A DNA stretch of 64,000 bases from assembly GCF_900637545.1 (NCBI RefSeq), contig NZ_LR134376.1:3119001-3183000 (forward strand), given 5' to 3'. The DNA comes from Aeromonas encheleia. Its GTDB lineage: Bacteria; Pseudomonadota; Gammaproteobacteria; Enterobacterales; Aeromonadaceae. The position numbers and the translations under genes are program-made. The notes below the pieces were generated by a model. That model saw nothing but the letters and a program-made list of their open reading frames with translations, was not told the DNA's origin and made no database searches. Positions 54,469 to 63,099 of this stretch are shown here, piece by piece (positions within the stretch are counted from its first letter, which is position 1; the number at the start of each line of letters is the position of its first letter).

Positions 54469-54825
54469 ATGAACTACAAGACGCTGACCCTGACCCTGCT
54501 GCTTGGCCTCGCCTCTCTCCAGGCCCGGGCCGAGATGACCATGAACCACGAGGGGCACGACATGTCCCAGATGGAGGGGATGGAGATGAAACCGACAGAG
54601 GAGATCGTGATGACCAAGGGGGTCATCAGCCGCATCGACGAGGCGAACCAGAAGGTCGGGATCAAGCACGAGGCCATCGCCAACCTCAAGATGCCCGCCA
54701 TGACCATGGTGTTCGTGCTGGCCGACCCGGCCCTGCTCAAGGGCCTGCAGGTGGGGGATGCGGTCGGCTTCCACGCCGAGAACCCGGCCGGCAAGCTGAC
54801 CATCACCCGGCTGCAGAAACAGTAA
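54469..54825 (+). CDS. cusF: CusF-like periplasmic copper chaperone
   Basis: 118 residues with signal peptide (LQARA|EMT), Met/His-rich N-terminal region (NHEGHDMSQMEGMEM) and a CusF OB-fold (VMTKGVISRIDEANQKVGIK, LKMPAMTMVFVL). The His and the two Met ligands are present, but the Trp that caps the metal in E. coli CusF (NWPEMTM) is replaced: here LKMPAMTM. The Trp is retained in the CusF-like domain at the end of CusB (QWPAMEM). AAGGA lies 8 bases before the ATG. Confidence 0.88.
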   Translation: MNYKTLTLTLLLGLASLQARAEMTMNHEGHDMSQMEGMEMKPTEEIVMTKGVISRIDEANQKVGIKHEAIANLKMPAMTMVFVLADPALLKGLQVGDAVGFHAENPAGKLTITRLQKQ

Positions 54826-54845
54826 GATACGCACCGGACAAGAAG

Positions 54846-54876
54846 ACGGCGGGCACTGGGCCCGCCGTTTCTTTAT
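54846..54876 (+). terminator. Terminator of the cus operon
   Basis: ACGGCGGGC / GCCCGCCGT, 5-base loop, followed by TTCTTT, 20 bases after the cusF stop. Confidence 0.85.
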
Positions 54877-54894
54877 CTGCTCTCTCGGCCGGAT

Positions 54895-56589
54895 TCAGCC
54901 GCGAATATGGTCGATGAAGGCGTCGATCTGCTCGCGGCCGCAGGCCGGGTTCATGAACACCGCCTTCTCGCCGGCGATGTAGGAGTACTTGCCGCGGGCG
55001 TCATAGTCCGAGCGCGCCACCGCCTCCACCCAGTTGGTGAACAGCCCCACCTTGCCGCGCCCCTTGAACAGGCTGCGGTGATAGTCGGTGTTGCGCGCCA
55101 GCCTCGCCTTGTAGGCCGCATCCGAGGTGCGCGCCAGCTCGAAGGCGAACTCGGCCTCCGGATCCTGCACCCACTCAGGGTTGTAGATCTTGAAGCCCAC
55201 GCTCGGCCCCTGGTTCTCCTGGGCCACCAGCTTGACGTTGCCGAGCTGGCTCAGGCGGAAGCGGAAGTAGTTCGCATTCTGCAGGCAGTGCGCCAGCACG
55301 GTGCGATAGCCCTCGACCCCCATGTAGTTGAGCGCCGCATAGGCACCGAACAGGCCGCTGGCCCCCCGGGAACACTCGATGGTGGACTGCAGGTGGGTCT
55401 GACCCTGGATGTCCCGCTCGAAGTAGGAGAAGTTCTCCGGATCGTTCTCCATCGCCTTGAGATCCTCTTGCTCCTTGATCATCACCAGGCTGGAGGTGTA
55501 AGGCACATAGCCCCACTTCTGGAAGTCGACGGTGAAGGAGTCGGCGTATTTCAGCTCGGCGAAGCGCGCCACGTTGCGCTCTATCCCCGCCAGGGTGGCG
55601 GCGTTGATGGCGAGCGGGTTGGCGCCAAAGTCGTAATCCAGGAAGAAGATCATCGACCAGCCGATGGCCGCATCCACGTGGATGTGGGGCTTGACCGCCA
55701 CCTCGAACCGCTCGCACAACCTGTCCCGCAGCTCGACCACCGGCTTGACCTGATCCACCCCGAAGGTGTCGGTGGTGCCCATGGTGAGCATGATGGTGGG
55801 GACCACGTGTTTGAGGGCGAAGCAGGCGGTCAGGGTGCGCTCGAGATCCACCAGATCGATGTCGTTGTTCTCGCCGACCTGAATGCGAATGGTCTTGTGC
55901 TCTATGTCCACCCCCAGCAGGGAAAGGTTGGTGATGTTGGAGTAGTGGCCGCCCTGGGAGTTGATGATGCGGTAATCCTGATAGTGGCCGAGCCCCTTGT
56001 GCTTGGCCTCGGGCAGGCTCTTGCGGATGCCGAGCAGGTAGCCGTAGAGGTTACAGAAGGTCCCCCCCTGGGTGAAGATGCCGGTGGCGCGGGCCGGATC
56101 GTAGCCCGCCAGCAGGGCTATCTGGCGCACCACCTTCTTCTCCAGCTCCTCGGCCACCCCGGCATACTCGGAGTAGACCAGGTTGGGGTTGGCCAGGATG
56201 CCGAGCTGGGCGCCGTAGATGGCGGGATCCGCCGACATGGTGATGACGTTCTCGACGCTGGAGGGGTTCTCCCAGTCCTTGGAGAGGGCGCCGGCAAACA
56301 GCAGCTCGGCCATGGGCTCGCCCGGGGCACGCATGGCCTGGGGCACCGGCATGGTCTCGCACAGATCAGCGAGCCGGGCCCGGCCATCGGGCCAGGCGTT
56401 CAGCCGCGCGTCCGGGGCCAGACCACGGGCACGAAACTCGTTGAGGGTGGCGAAACCGGGTTCGCGGAACACCGGCCAGAGCTCGGGATTGCGGGAGAAG
56501 TAGTGGGCTTTGACGGTGGCGAAACGACGCTCGAATGCGGGGGAGACGGCATTGACACCGTCATCTTTCAGATAAACCAGATCGCTCAT
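54895..56589 (-). CDS. panP: PLP-dependent decarboxylase, PanP-type aspartate 1-decarboxylase
   Basis: Group II decarboxylase, probably making beta-alanine from aspartate for pantothenate and coenzyme A. 564 residues. FTQGGTFCNLYGYL, HIHVDAAIGWSMIF and the PLP lysine in TVDFQKWGYVPYTSSL are visible, and the overall length and N-terminus match the Vibrio/Aeromonas PanP group. A glutamate decarboxylase-like activity is the alternative. Single gene on the minus strand. Confidence 0.8.
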   Translation of the reverse strand: MSDLVYLKDDGVNAVSPAFERRFATVKAHYFSRNPELWPVFREPGFATLNEFRARGLAPDARLNAWPDGRARLADLCETMPVPQAMRAPGEPMAELLFAGALSKDWENPSSVENVITMSADPAIYGAQLGILANPNLVYSEYAGVAEELEKKVVRQIALLAGYDPARATGIFTQGGTFCNLYGYLLGIRKSLPEAKHKGLGHYQDYRIINSQGGHYSNITNLSLLGVDIEHKTIRIQVGENNDIDLVDLERTLTACFALKHVVPTIMLTMGTTDTFGVDQVKPVVELRDRLCERFEVAVKPHIHVDAAIGWSMIFFLDYDFGANPLAINAATLAGIERNVARFAELKYADSFTVDFQKWGYVPYTSSLVMIKEQEDLKAMENDPENFSYFERDIQGQTHLQSTIECSRGASGLFGAYAALNYMGVEGYRTVLAHCLQNANYFRFRLSQLGNVKLVAQENQGPSVGFKIYNPEWVQDPEAEFAFELARTSDAAYKARLARNTDYHRSLFKGRGKVGLFTNWVEAVARSDYDARGKYSYIAGEKAVFMNPACGREQIDAFIDHIRG

Positions 56590-56766
56590 TTTTAGACCAT
56601 TAGTACTGCAAAGGTGCCCCGTTTATACCTCTGAGGCTGCGTTTGAGACAGCGACAATATCTAATGGCCTGCCCTACTTTTTATCATGGCAGCGGCAGGC
56701 CAAGGGCTGGCGGCGAGCCGCCCCCGGCCGGCCCGATGCCGTTTCGTGATCCGGGTCATGCCCGCC

Positions 56767-57789
56767 TCAGCGCAGGGCCGTCACCAGCCAGGCCTCGAGT
56801 TCTGCCAGCTCGCCCGCCTGGGCAGGAAACGCCAGCCCCAACTGGCGCAACAGGGCCGCGACGGCCTCGGGTCGATAGGCAGTGCCCGGCAGCCGCTCGG
56901 CCAGCGCATCCAGCGGCGCCGGATCCAGGCTGTCGCTGAAGATCTGCACCCGGCCGATGAGCCCCTTCTCCACGTCGAAGTGCAGCTCGACCCCGCCCCA
57001 GCCGAAGCGCTCATCCAGCTGGTGACTGAAGGCAGGCGCGTGGCCGAAGTTCCACTCCCAGCTGCGCTGACGGGCGAAGGTCTCGGCGAAGCCGGGCAAG
57101 TCCGGCAGCTGTTCGGGGGAGATGTGCTCCGGGGCGACCCGGGTACCATGATGCGCAAAGAAGGCATCCGTCAGCGCCTGAACGACCCGCTCATGATCGA
57201 TTCCCGGCAGCAGCTCGCAGAGGTTGGCGACCCGGCTGCGCACCGAGGTGATCCCCTTGGCCGCCAGCTTCTTGGGATCCGGGTTCAGGTAGTTCGCGAG
57301 CCGGCTCAAGTCAGCGTCCAGCAGCAGGGTGCCGTGATGAAAACCGCGATCATGGGTCTCTCGATAGGCGGAGCCCGAGACCTTGCGATCCCCGTCCGGG
57401 GTCGCCACCAGCAGATCGTTGCGACCGGAGGCGAAGGCCTCCACCCCTAGCTGTTTCAGGGCTGACAATACGATGGCAGTGGAGAGGCTCTTGTCATAGC
57501 CGGGCTTGCCGGCCATGAAGGTGAAGCAGCTGTTGCCAAGGTCGTGAAACACGGCCCCGCCCCCGCTGCTGCGGCGGGCCAGGGTCACCCCATCCTCCTC
57601 CATCCGGCGGGTGTTGCACTCCTTCCAGGGGTTCTGGGCGCGGCCGATCACCACGGTGTTGGCGTTGCGCCACAGGAACAGCACCCGCTGGGCGGGATCC
57701 ATCTGGCGGAAGATGCACTCCTCCACCGCCAGGTTGAACAGGGGATCGTGAGAATCTGAGATAAGCAGGCGCAGGGGCAGCATGGGCAA
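56767..57789 (-). CDS. lplA: Lipoate-protein ligase A
   Basis: Activates free lipoate with ATP and attaches it to the E2 and GcvH lipoyl domains. 340 residues (E. coli 338). Family blocks: [44 protein letters not shown] and the catalytic Lys in [11 protein letters not shown], plus the C-terminal accessory domain. ATG 57783 is an alternative start two codons in. Single gene. Confidence 0.95.
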   Translation of the reverse strand: MPMLPLRLLISDSHDPLFNLAVEECIFRQMDPAQRVLFLWRNANTVVIGRAQNPWKECNTRRMEEDGVTLARRSSGGGAVFHDLGNSCFTFMAGKPGYDKSLSTAIVLSALKQLGVEAFASGRNDLLVATPDGDRKVSGSAYRETHDRGFHHGTLLLDADLSRLANYLNPDPKKLAAKGITSVRSRVANLCELLPGIDHERVVQALTDAFFAHHGTRVAPEHISPEQLPDLPGFAETFARQRSWEWNFGHAPAFSHQLDERFGWGGVELHFDVEKGLIGRVQIFSDSLDPAPLDALAERLPGTAYRPEAVAALLRQLGLAFPAQAGELAELEAWLVTALR

Positions 57790-57882
57790 GCCTTGTCAAA
57801 ACAACGGGGCTCCGATGTTACCACCTTCGGCCCCGGGTGGGAGCCGTCGCGCCAGCCAGCGGCGCGATAGGCCCGGGAGACA

Positions 57883-58317
57883 TCAGGGCTGGTTGCGTTG
57901 CTGCAGCCAGGGCAGCGTCCGATCGATGAGCAGGACACCGGCCACCATGGCGGCCACGAACAGCCCTATCATGGGCTGGCCGCTGACGAGCAGGCTCAGC
58001 GCCGGGCCCGGGCAGATCCCGGCCATGCCCCAGCCGATGCCAAACAGCGCCGAGCCGCCGAGGAGACGCGCATCCAGCACGGGCGCGGGCAGGGTGCAGA
58101 TGGCGTCACCCAGCAAGCCGTGGCTGCGGGGTTTGACCAGCAGGAAGTAGCCCGGCATGAACACCAGCAGGGCCCCGCCCATCACGAACGCCAGGCTCGG
58201 ATCCCAGGCCCCCGCCACGTCGAGAAAGCCCAGGATCCTGGCCGGATCCACCATGCCGGAGAGGGCGAGGCCGAGCCCGAACAGCAGGCCGGACAACAGA
58301 CTGATCAGCAGTTTCAT
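57883..58317 (-). CDS. YeeE/YedE-like sulfur transport protein, C-terminal half
   Basis: 144-residue membrane protein, four or five helices, with the half-repeat motif GIGWGMAGICPGPALSLL containing the central Cys of YeeE/YedE thiosulfate/sulfur carriers. Starts 11 bases after the partner gene, AGGAG before the ATG at 58317. Together the pair corresponds to one full-length YeeE split in two, a common arrangement near sulfide- and sulfur-handling genes. Confidence 0.85.
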   Translation of the reverse strand: MKLLISLLSGLLFGLGLALSGMVDPARILGFLDVAGAWDPSLAFVMGGALLVFMPGYFLLVKPRSHGLLGDAICTLPAPVLDARLLGGSALFGIGWGMAGICPGPALSLLVSGQPMIGLFVAAMVAGVLLIDRTLPWLQQRNQP

Positions 58318-58328
58318 TCCGGATCTCC

Positions 58329-58742
58329 TTACAGCAGGTGGTGGCTGACAAACACGGTGAGCGCACCGGTGGCCATGAAGGTGAGGGTGGCGGCGAGGGA
58401 GCGACGGGACAGCCTCCCCACCCCGCAGATGCCGTGACCGCTGGTGCAGCCATTGCCGAGCCGGGTGCCTATGCCGACCAGCAGCCCGGCCAGCAGCACC
58501 AGCGGCCAGGCCGGCAGCGTCGCGAAGCTCGGCATGGGGACCCACGCCAGGCGAAACGCCAGCAGCGCCCCGCCGCCCAGCCCCAGCAGGAACAACCAGC
58601 GCCAGGCATCCGTCTGCTGCAGGGCGCCGGCCAGGATGCCGCTGATGCCGGCCACCTTGGCATTGAACAGCAACAATATCAGGGCGGCGGATCCGATCAG
58701 CATGCCGCCCCCCAGGGCAAACAGCCATTGGCTCTCAAACAT
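58329..58742 (-). CDS. YeeE/YedE-like sulfur transport protein, N-terminal half
   Basis: 137-residue membrane protein with [24 protein letters not shown], the conserved Cys-containing motif of the family. CAGGAG lies just before ATG 58742. First gene of a two-gene unit with the partner at 57883. Regulated by the palindromic operators upstream. Confidence 0.87.
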   Translation of the reverse strand: MFESQWLFALGGGMLIGSAALILLLFNAKVAGISGILAGALQQTDAWRWLFLLGLGGGALLAFRLAWVPMPSFATLPAWPLVLLAGLLVGIGTRLGNGCTSGHGICGVGRLSRRSLAATLTFMATGALTVFVSHHLL

Positions 58743-58823
58743 AGGCACTCCTGGTAACGGGCTCAGCCTGCTGGCAGGGTAGCCCCTTGGCTTGGCCCGC
58801 CTACTGCGACGGCGGGATGATTC

Positions 58824-58891
58824 ATAAATTAGCGATTGCTAATGTTTGGTCATTCTACGATCCAGGTAAACATTAGCAACCGCTAATTTAT
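58824..58891 (-). promoter_or_regulatory. Promoter flanked by two palindromic operators for the YeeE/YedE pair
   Basis: Two copies of TTAGC-N4-GCTAA, each extended by A/T bases (58824-58847 and 58868-58891), lie 20 bases apart as an inverted pair. Read on the minus strand, -35 TTGCTA lies inside the upstream operator, a 16-base spacer follows, and -10 TAGAAT lies between the boxes, so a bound repressor would cover both the -35 and the start site. Such sites suit an ArsR-family regulator of the BigR/YgaV sulfide-sensing kind; no such gene is in the window. Confidence 0.75.
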
Positions 58892-59271
58892 AGCCGCTGC
58901 CGGCGGCAGGCGCACCCTGCCGTGGTGGCGTCGCCCTTGAGGGTGCCGGGCCGGTGAAGTTGTTTCCGAATGTTGCCGCGTTAGGAGCGGGCTTTACCTC
59001 GGCGCCGCGGATGGGTACCATCTGGCCGTCCATCAACAGCGGAGACCATCAGTGGGCAATTCATCAAGTGACAGTGACAGGCCGACCCTGATCGTCGGCA
59101 CCCAGGTCGCGAGATAGCCGCAGCGTTGCCTCTGCCGCCCTCTCGCAAACCTGCGAGAAGCGGAAATCCACTCCCCTCTTCTCTCGTTTTACACTTGACG
59201 TCAGGTGAGCCCCTGTCCATGTCGGCGGCCACCTTGCCTGCATAGTTTCTGCTTCCCACAAGGAGGCTGCT
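58892..59271. other. Intergenic region upstream of the MgtC locus
   Basis: No gene supported. TTGACG at 59196 with AGGTGAGC / CCACCT pairing just after it may be a promoter and short leader hairpin of the following gene. AAGGAGG at 59260-59266 is that gene's ribosome binding site. Confidence 0.4.
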
Positions 59272-59640
59272 ATGCGCTTTGTTTCGACCCTATTGACCTC
59301 AACCCAAGCCCGTCCCCTGCTGAGCAGGCTGGGCCTGTTGCCACGCTGGCCGCGCGGCAAGCAGCGCCAGCACCACTACCGGCTGCAGATCCGTTGTCAG
59401 GATCGCGCCGACATGGAGCTGGTGCTGGGCATGGTGGCCCACAGCCTGCAACCGGCCGGGCTGCACCCCATGCAGTCGCTGCGGCCGGGCCGCGGCGATG
59501 GCCGGGAGCTGGTGCTCAACCTGAGCTGCACCCCGTCCCAGCGCCGTTACCTGGTGCAGTTCGTCCATCAGGTCGGGGTCGCTCACCCCGTTCGTTGGGA
59601 GCTGCACCCACGGCGAGGTGACGAGCCCCGGCTCAATTAA
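59272..59640 (+). CDS. Stand-alone MgtC C-terminal-like domain protein
   Basis: 122 residues with no membrane segment. YRLQIRCQDRADMELVLGMV, ELVLNLSCT, RRYLVQFVHQVGVAHPVRWEL parallel the C-terminal ACT-like domain of the MgtC protein encoded 205 bases downstream (YRVTALIRREHQKEVLPWLE ... CIRQIFWRTS). Strong AAGGAGG site. I infer an accessory domain that could pair with MgtC; no function is established. Confidence 0.55.
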   Translation: MRFVSTLLTSTQARPLLSRLGLLPRWPRGKQRQHHYRLQIRCQDRADMELVLGMVAHSLQPAGLHPMQSLRPGRGDGRELVLNLSCTPSQRRYLVQFVHQVGVAHPVRWELHPRRGDEPRLN

Positions 59641-59648
59641 ATGAAAAA

Positions 59649-59672
59649 GGGGCCAACTTGGTTGGCCCCGTT
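59649..59672 (+). terminator. Hairpin between the ACT-like gene and mgtC
   Basis: GGGGCCAAC / GTTGGCCCC with a 3-base loop directly after the stop codon. The T-rich side is on the minus strand, so on the plus strand it may be only a partial terminator or attenuator. Confidence 0.5.
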
Positions 59673-59844
59673 CAATCACACTTTAGTGCCCGCCCGCCGA
59701 CGGTCTGAAAACACGGGCCGGCTCGGCCTGTGCGCCCGCTTTCCATCATCATGATGGCCTTCACCGCTCAGACGCCATTTATCGGGGCATCCGACGGCCC
59801 CCTCATCCTTGCCGAAGGCCATCTTCAACCAGAAGGAGTACGCC

Positions 59845-60573
59845 ATGAGAATGTGGCAACAACTAGACATGATTTCCCTGCTCGACACCCTGGCCAGCCT
59901 GCTGCTGGCCTTCGTGCTGGGCAGCCTGGTTGGGCTGGAGCGCCAGTACCGCCAGCGTACCGCCGGCCTGCGCACCAACGTGCTGGTCGCCGTGGGGGCG
60001 GCCCTGTTCGTCAGCCTGGCCCAGCGCATCTATGACCTGCACGGCGGCAACTACAACGTGGTCCACGTGGTGGCCTACATCGTCTCCGGCATCGGCTTCC
60101 TCGGTGCCGGCGTCATCATGCGCGAGTCCGGCAACATTCGCGGCATCAACACCGCCGCCACCCTGTGGGGCGTGGCCGCGGTCGGAGCCGCCTGCGGTGC
60201 CGGGCTGGCCATGGAGGCTGTGCTTGGCGCCCTGTTCGTGCTGGCCGCCAACACCCTGCTGCGGCCACTGGTCAATCAGATCAATCGCCGGCCGGTGGAC
60301 AACACCGACACCGAGGTGACCTATCGCGTCACCGCCCTCATCCGGCGCGAGCACCAGAAGGAGGTACTGCCCTGGCTGGAGAAGATGCTGGATCAGGCCA
60401 ACTACCCCCTGAGCGAGCTGGATATCGAACCCTTCGGAGAGCAGGATCTGGAGATCTCGGCGGTGCTGCTGGCCACCTCCATCGACGGCGTCGAGCTGGA
60501 TGCCCTGATGCAGACCCTGGGGCAGCACCCCTGCATCCGGCAGATCTTCTGGCGCACCAGCATCACGGATTGA
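59845..60573 (+). CDS. mgtC: MgtC/SapB family membrane protein
   Basis: 242 residues from ATG 59845 (GGAG 8 bases upstream). N-terminal membrane domain with the signature LVGLERQYRQRTAGLRTNVLV and GIGFLGAGVIMRE, then a cytoplasmic ACT-like domain (about 155-242). MgtC proteins are linked to growth at low magnesium and act on ATP synthase or phosphate uptake in Salmonella; here only the family is supported. Twelve extra in-frame codons upstream do not fit the family. Confidence 0.88.
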   Translation: MRMWQQLDMISLLDTLASLLLAFVLGSLVGLERQYRQRTAGLRTNVLVAVGAALFVSLAQRIYDLHGGNYNVVHVVAYIVSGIGFLGAGVIMRESGNIRGINTAATLWGVAAVGAACGAGLAMEAVLGALFVLAANTLLRPLVNQINRRPVDNTDTEVTYRVTALIRREHQKEVLPWLEKMLDQANYPLSELDIEPFGEQDLEISAVLLATSIDGVELDALMQTLGQHPCIRQIFWRTSITD

Positions 60574-60588
60574 GCCCGCAGCCAACAG

Positions 60589-60621
60589 CAAAAAGCCCCG
60601 CCAGTATTGGCGGGGCTTTTT
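60589..60621 (+). terminator. Bidirectional terminator between mgtC and scrR
   Basis: AAAAGCCCCGCC / GGCGGGGCTTTT, loop AGTATT, A and T runs on both flanks, between converging genes. Confidence 0.92.
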
Positions 60622-60645
60622 CATATGAGACGTGAACCTGAGTGA

Positions 60646-61656
60646 CTAGCGGCGGCTGCGCCAGCGCACCCTGGGGAGGATCACCTGGGCGGTCTGTGCG
60701 GGGGGATTGCCCGCGATCAGTTGCTGCATCAGCTCGAAGGCGGCCCGGGCCAGGGCCGGACAATCCTGGGCCACCGAGTCGATGCGCATGGGAATGCAGT
60801 CGAGCAGATCGTGATCGTCGAAGGTACAGAGGCGCATCCCCGTCTCCATCAGCCCCGCCTCGTTGAGATAGCGCAGCACCCCCTCTAGCAGAGTGAAAGA
60901 GGCGGTAAAGAGCCCTTTGGGTGGCGCCCCCAGCTCGGCCACCAACTCGGCCATCAGCTGATAACCTGAGCTCGGCTGATAGTCGCGATGGCGCACCCGG
61001 GCAGGATTGGCCTCCAGCCCTGCCCGGTACAGACCGAGTTCATAACCTGCCAACCGGTGGCGGCTGGGGGAGAGATCCAGCAGACCGCCGAAGTAGTAGA
61101 CCTCATCCCCACACTCATTGGCCATCTGATGCACCAGCTCGGCGGTGGCCTTGCAGGCGTCCGAGATCACCATGGGCAGGCGCGATTCGCCGATGTGGCG
61201 GTCGAGCTGCACCACCGGCAGGCGGTCGTGAATGCGGGCATAGATGTCGTCGCTGTGACCGCTGGAGGCAACGATGAGGCCATCCACCTGACGGCTGATA
61301 AGGTTGTCCACCACCTTCTGCTCCAGGGTGGGGTCATCCTCGGAGCAGGCGATCAGCAGCTGGATGCCCGCTTCCCGGCAGTGGGCCTCGAGGGCGCGCG
61401 CTATGCTGGCAAACCCGAAGTTGGTGAGATCGGGGATCACCAGCCCCCAGGTGTAGCTGCGGGTCTCGCGCAGGGAGCGGGCATGAAAGCTCGGCTGGTA
61501 GTGACACTCATCCGCCACCGCCTGGATCCGCTTGCGGGTATCGTCGGCAATCCTGTACTCCGCACTCTTGCCGTTGAGCACCAGACTGGCGGTCGCCTTG
61601 GACACCCCCGCCAGTTCGGCTATCTGGGCAATCGTGATCCGTTTCTTCTTCTCCAC
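60646..61656 (-). CDS. scrR: LacI-family repressor of the sucrose operon
   Basis: 336 residues. N-terminal HTH (ITIAQIAELAGVSKATASLVLNG) with an extended form like Cra/ScrR, and a periplasmic-binding-like sensor core (TWGLVIPDLTNFGFASIARA onward). Lies 27 bases after scrB, so it is the third gene of scrA-scrB-scrR; by context the ligand is probably fructose or a fructose phosphate. Confidence 0.88.
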   Translation of the reverse strand: MEKKKRITIAQIAELAGVSKATASLVLNGKSAEYRIADDTRKRIQAVADECHYQPSFHARSLRETRSYTWGLVIPDLTNFGFASIARALEAHCREAGIQLLIACSEDDPTLEQKVVDNLISRQVDGLIVASSGHSDDIYARIHDRLPVVQLDRHIGESRLPMVISDACKATAELVHQMANECGDEVYYFGGLLDLSPSRHRLAGYELGLYRAGLEANPARVRHRDYQPSSGYQLMAELVAELGAPPKGLFTASFTLLEGVLRYLNEAGLMETGMRLCTFDDHDLLDCIPMRIDSVAQDCPALARAAFELMQQLIAGNPPAQTAQVILPRVRWRSRR

Positions 61657-61683
61657 CTGGCCTCCCGGCTGACTAGCACCGGG

Positions 61684-63099
61684 CTATTGTACTAGGCAAG
61701 CCGCCAGCGGCCAGTGATCAAGGCAAATTTTGCTGCCATCATCGCCGTTACCCGATGAAAGTTGAGGCTTTTCCCCGGGGAAGTAGCGGGCTGACAGACT
61801 CTGGCGACCGCCATCCACGAAACACTCGAGGCTGGAGCGGTCACAGAGCAGCGTCAGCGGACCTCCCAGCCAGGGGGCGGCTCTCTCTTCCCACGCCCCG
61901 CTCTGCCAGTTCTGGCGGCGCAGGGTGATACGCCCCGGCTGCCACACCAGCTCGGCCACTGTGCCAAACCAGAGGCTCCCCTCGCCACAGAGATCCAGAT
62001 CGAGCCAGGCCGAGTCGATGGCGAGCCCCGGAAACTCCCTGAGCGCCCCCTCGAAGCGGGTCAGTTCCCCCTTGAGGGCGGCCAGCTCAGCCACCGGTCG
62101 CTGGCAGAGCCACTCATCCTGCCAGAACAGCTCCCGCGGGCAGCTCATCTGGTGGATCCAGCCATAGGGAATGGTCGGCTGGCTCATCTCGTTCTCCTCC
62201 GGCAACCCCAGCCAGCCAAACAGCAGGCGGCAACCCTGACTATCCAGGGTGGTCTGTGGCGCATAGAACTCAAAGCCCCTGTCCAGCTCGTGAAAGTCCC
62301 CGTGGGCAAACTGCGTCCCGTCGAAAGTGCCCGCCAGCCAGCCACACTGATGGAGGTTGAGATAGTCATCCCCCTCGGGGGCAATCCCCTGGGGGCAGCA
62401 GATCAGCAGATGGCGATCCCCTAGCGGGAAGAGATCCGGGCACTCCCACATGTAGCCAAACTCCCCCAGCCCACCGTACCCGCTGCCGGCGATGGGGCCC
62501 ACCAACTGCCAATGGTGCAAGGTGTCGCCGCGATAGAGCAGCACCTCACCTTTATCATCCAGGGTGCGGGCCCCCAGCACCATCAACCACTGCTGCCCGT
62601 CGTGCCACACCTTGGGGTCGCGCACATGGCCGCTGTAGCCTTCAGGCAGTTCCAGCACAGGGCCCAGCTTGTCGAAACCGCCCTCACCGTCGGCGCGGGC
62701 CAGACACTGGTAGGCGGTGCGGCTGCCATCCAGGTATTTGACGTTGCCGGTGTAGATGAGGGTCAAACGCCCCTGCTCGTCGCTCACCGCCGAACCCGAA
62801 TAGCAGCCGTGGCTCTCATAGGCTTCGGTGGGCAAGAGCGCCACCGGCTCGTGCTGCCAGTGCAACAGATCGGTGGAAGTGACGTGGCCCCAGCCCTTGT
62901 TGCGGTGCTCGCAGCCGAGCGGGTTCCACTGGTAGAAGAGGTGGTAGCACCCATCATGCTCGATAAAACCGTTGGGGTCATTGAGCAGCCCCACCGGGGC
63001 TGCCAGATGCCAGCAGGGCCTATGGGGATCGGCCGCCGCCTTGAGCTGTCCGGCCAGCAGGGACCGGACAATCTGGTTGAGGAGATAAGCGTCCTTCAT
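61684..63099 (-). CDS. scrB: Sucrose-6-phosphate hydrolase
   Basis: GH32 enzyme splitting sucrose 6-phosphate into glucose 6-phosphate and fructose in the cytoplasm. 471 residues from ATG 63099. The nucleophile motif LLNDPNGF, the RDPK motif (SGHVRDPKVW) and the acid/base ECPDLF are present in order. Its ATG overlaps the scrA stop (TGATG). The open frame continues far upstream, but that part is scrA read in another frame. Confidence 0.95.
   Translation of the reverse strand: MKDAYLLNQIVRSLLAGQLKAAADPHRPCWHLAAPVGLLNDPNGFIEHDGCYHLFYQWNPLGCEHRNKGWGHVTSTDLLHWQHEPVALLPTEAYESHGCYSGSAVSDEQGRLTLIYTGNVKYLDGSRTAYQCLARADGEGGFDKLGPVLELPEGYSGHVRDPKVWHDGQQWLMVLGARTLDDKGEVLLYRGDTLHHWQLVGPIAGSGYGGLGEFGYMWECPDLFPLGDRHLLICCPQGIAPEGDDYLNLHQCGWLAGTFDGTQFAHGDFHELDRGFEFYAPQTTLDSQGCRLLFGWLGLPEENEMSQPTIPYGWIHQMSCPRELFWQDEWLCQRPVAELAALKGELTRFEGALREFPGLAIDSAWLDLDLCGEGSLWFGTVAELVWQPGRITLRRQNWQSGAWEERAAPWLGGPLTLLCDRSSLECFVDGGRQSLSARYFPGEKPQLSSGNGDDGSKICLDHWPLAACLVQ

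Noticed and set aside
59195-59271. AGGTGAGC...CCACCT leader before the ACT-like/MgtC genes considered as an M-box magnesium riboswitch
   Set aside because: The leader is only about 75 bases and lacks most of the conserved M-box core; similarity is limited to one short block.
59730-60035. Frame starting before mgtC, considered as an mgtL-like leader peptide
   Set aside because: It runs far into mgtC in another frame, lacks a proline-rich leader pattern and has no ribosome binding site.
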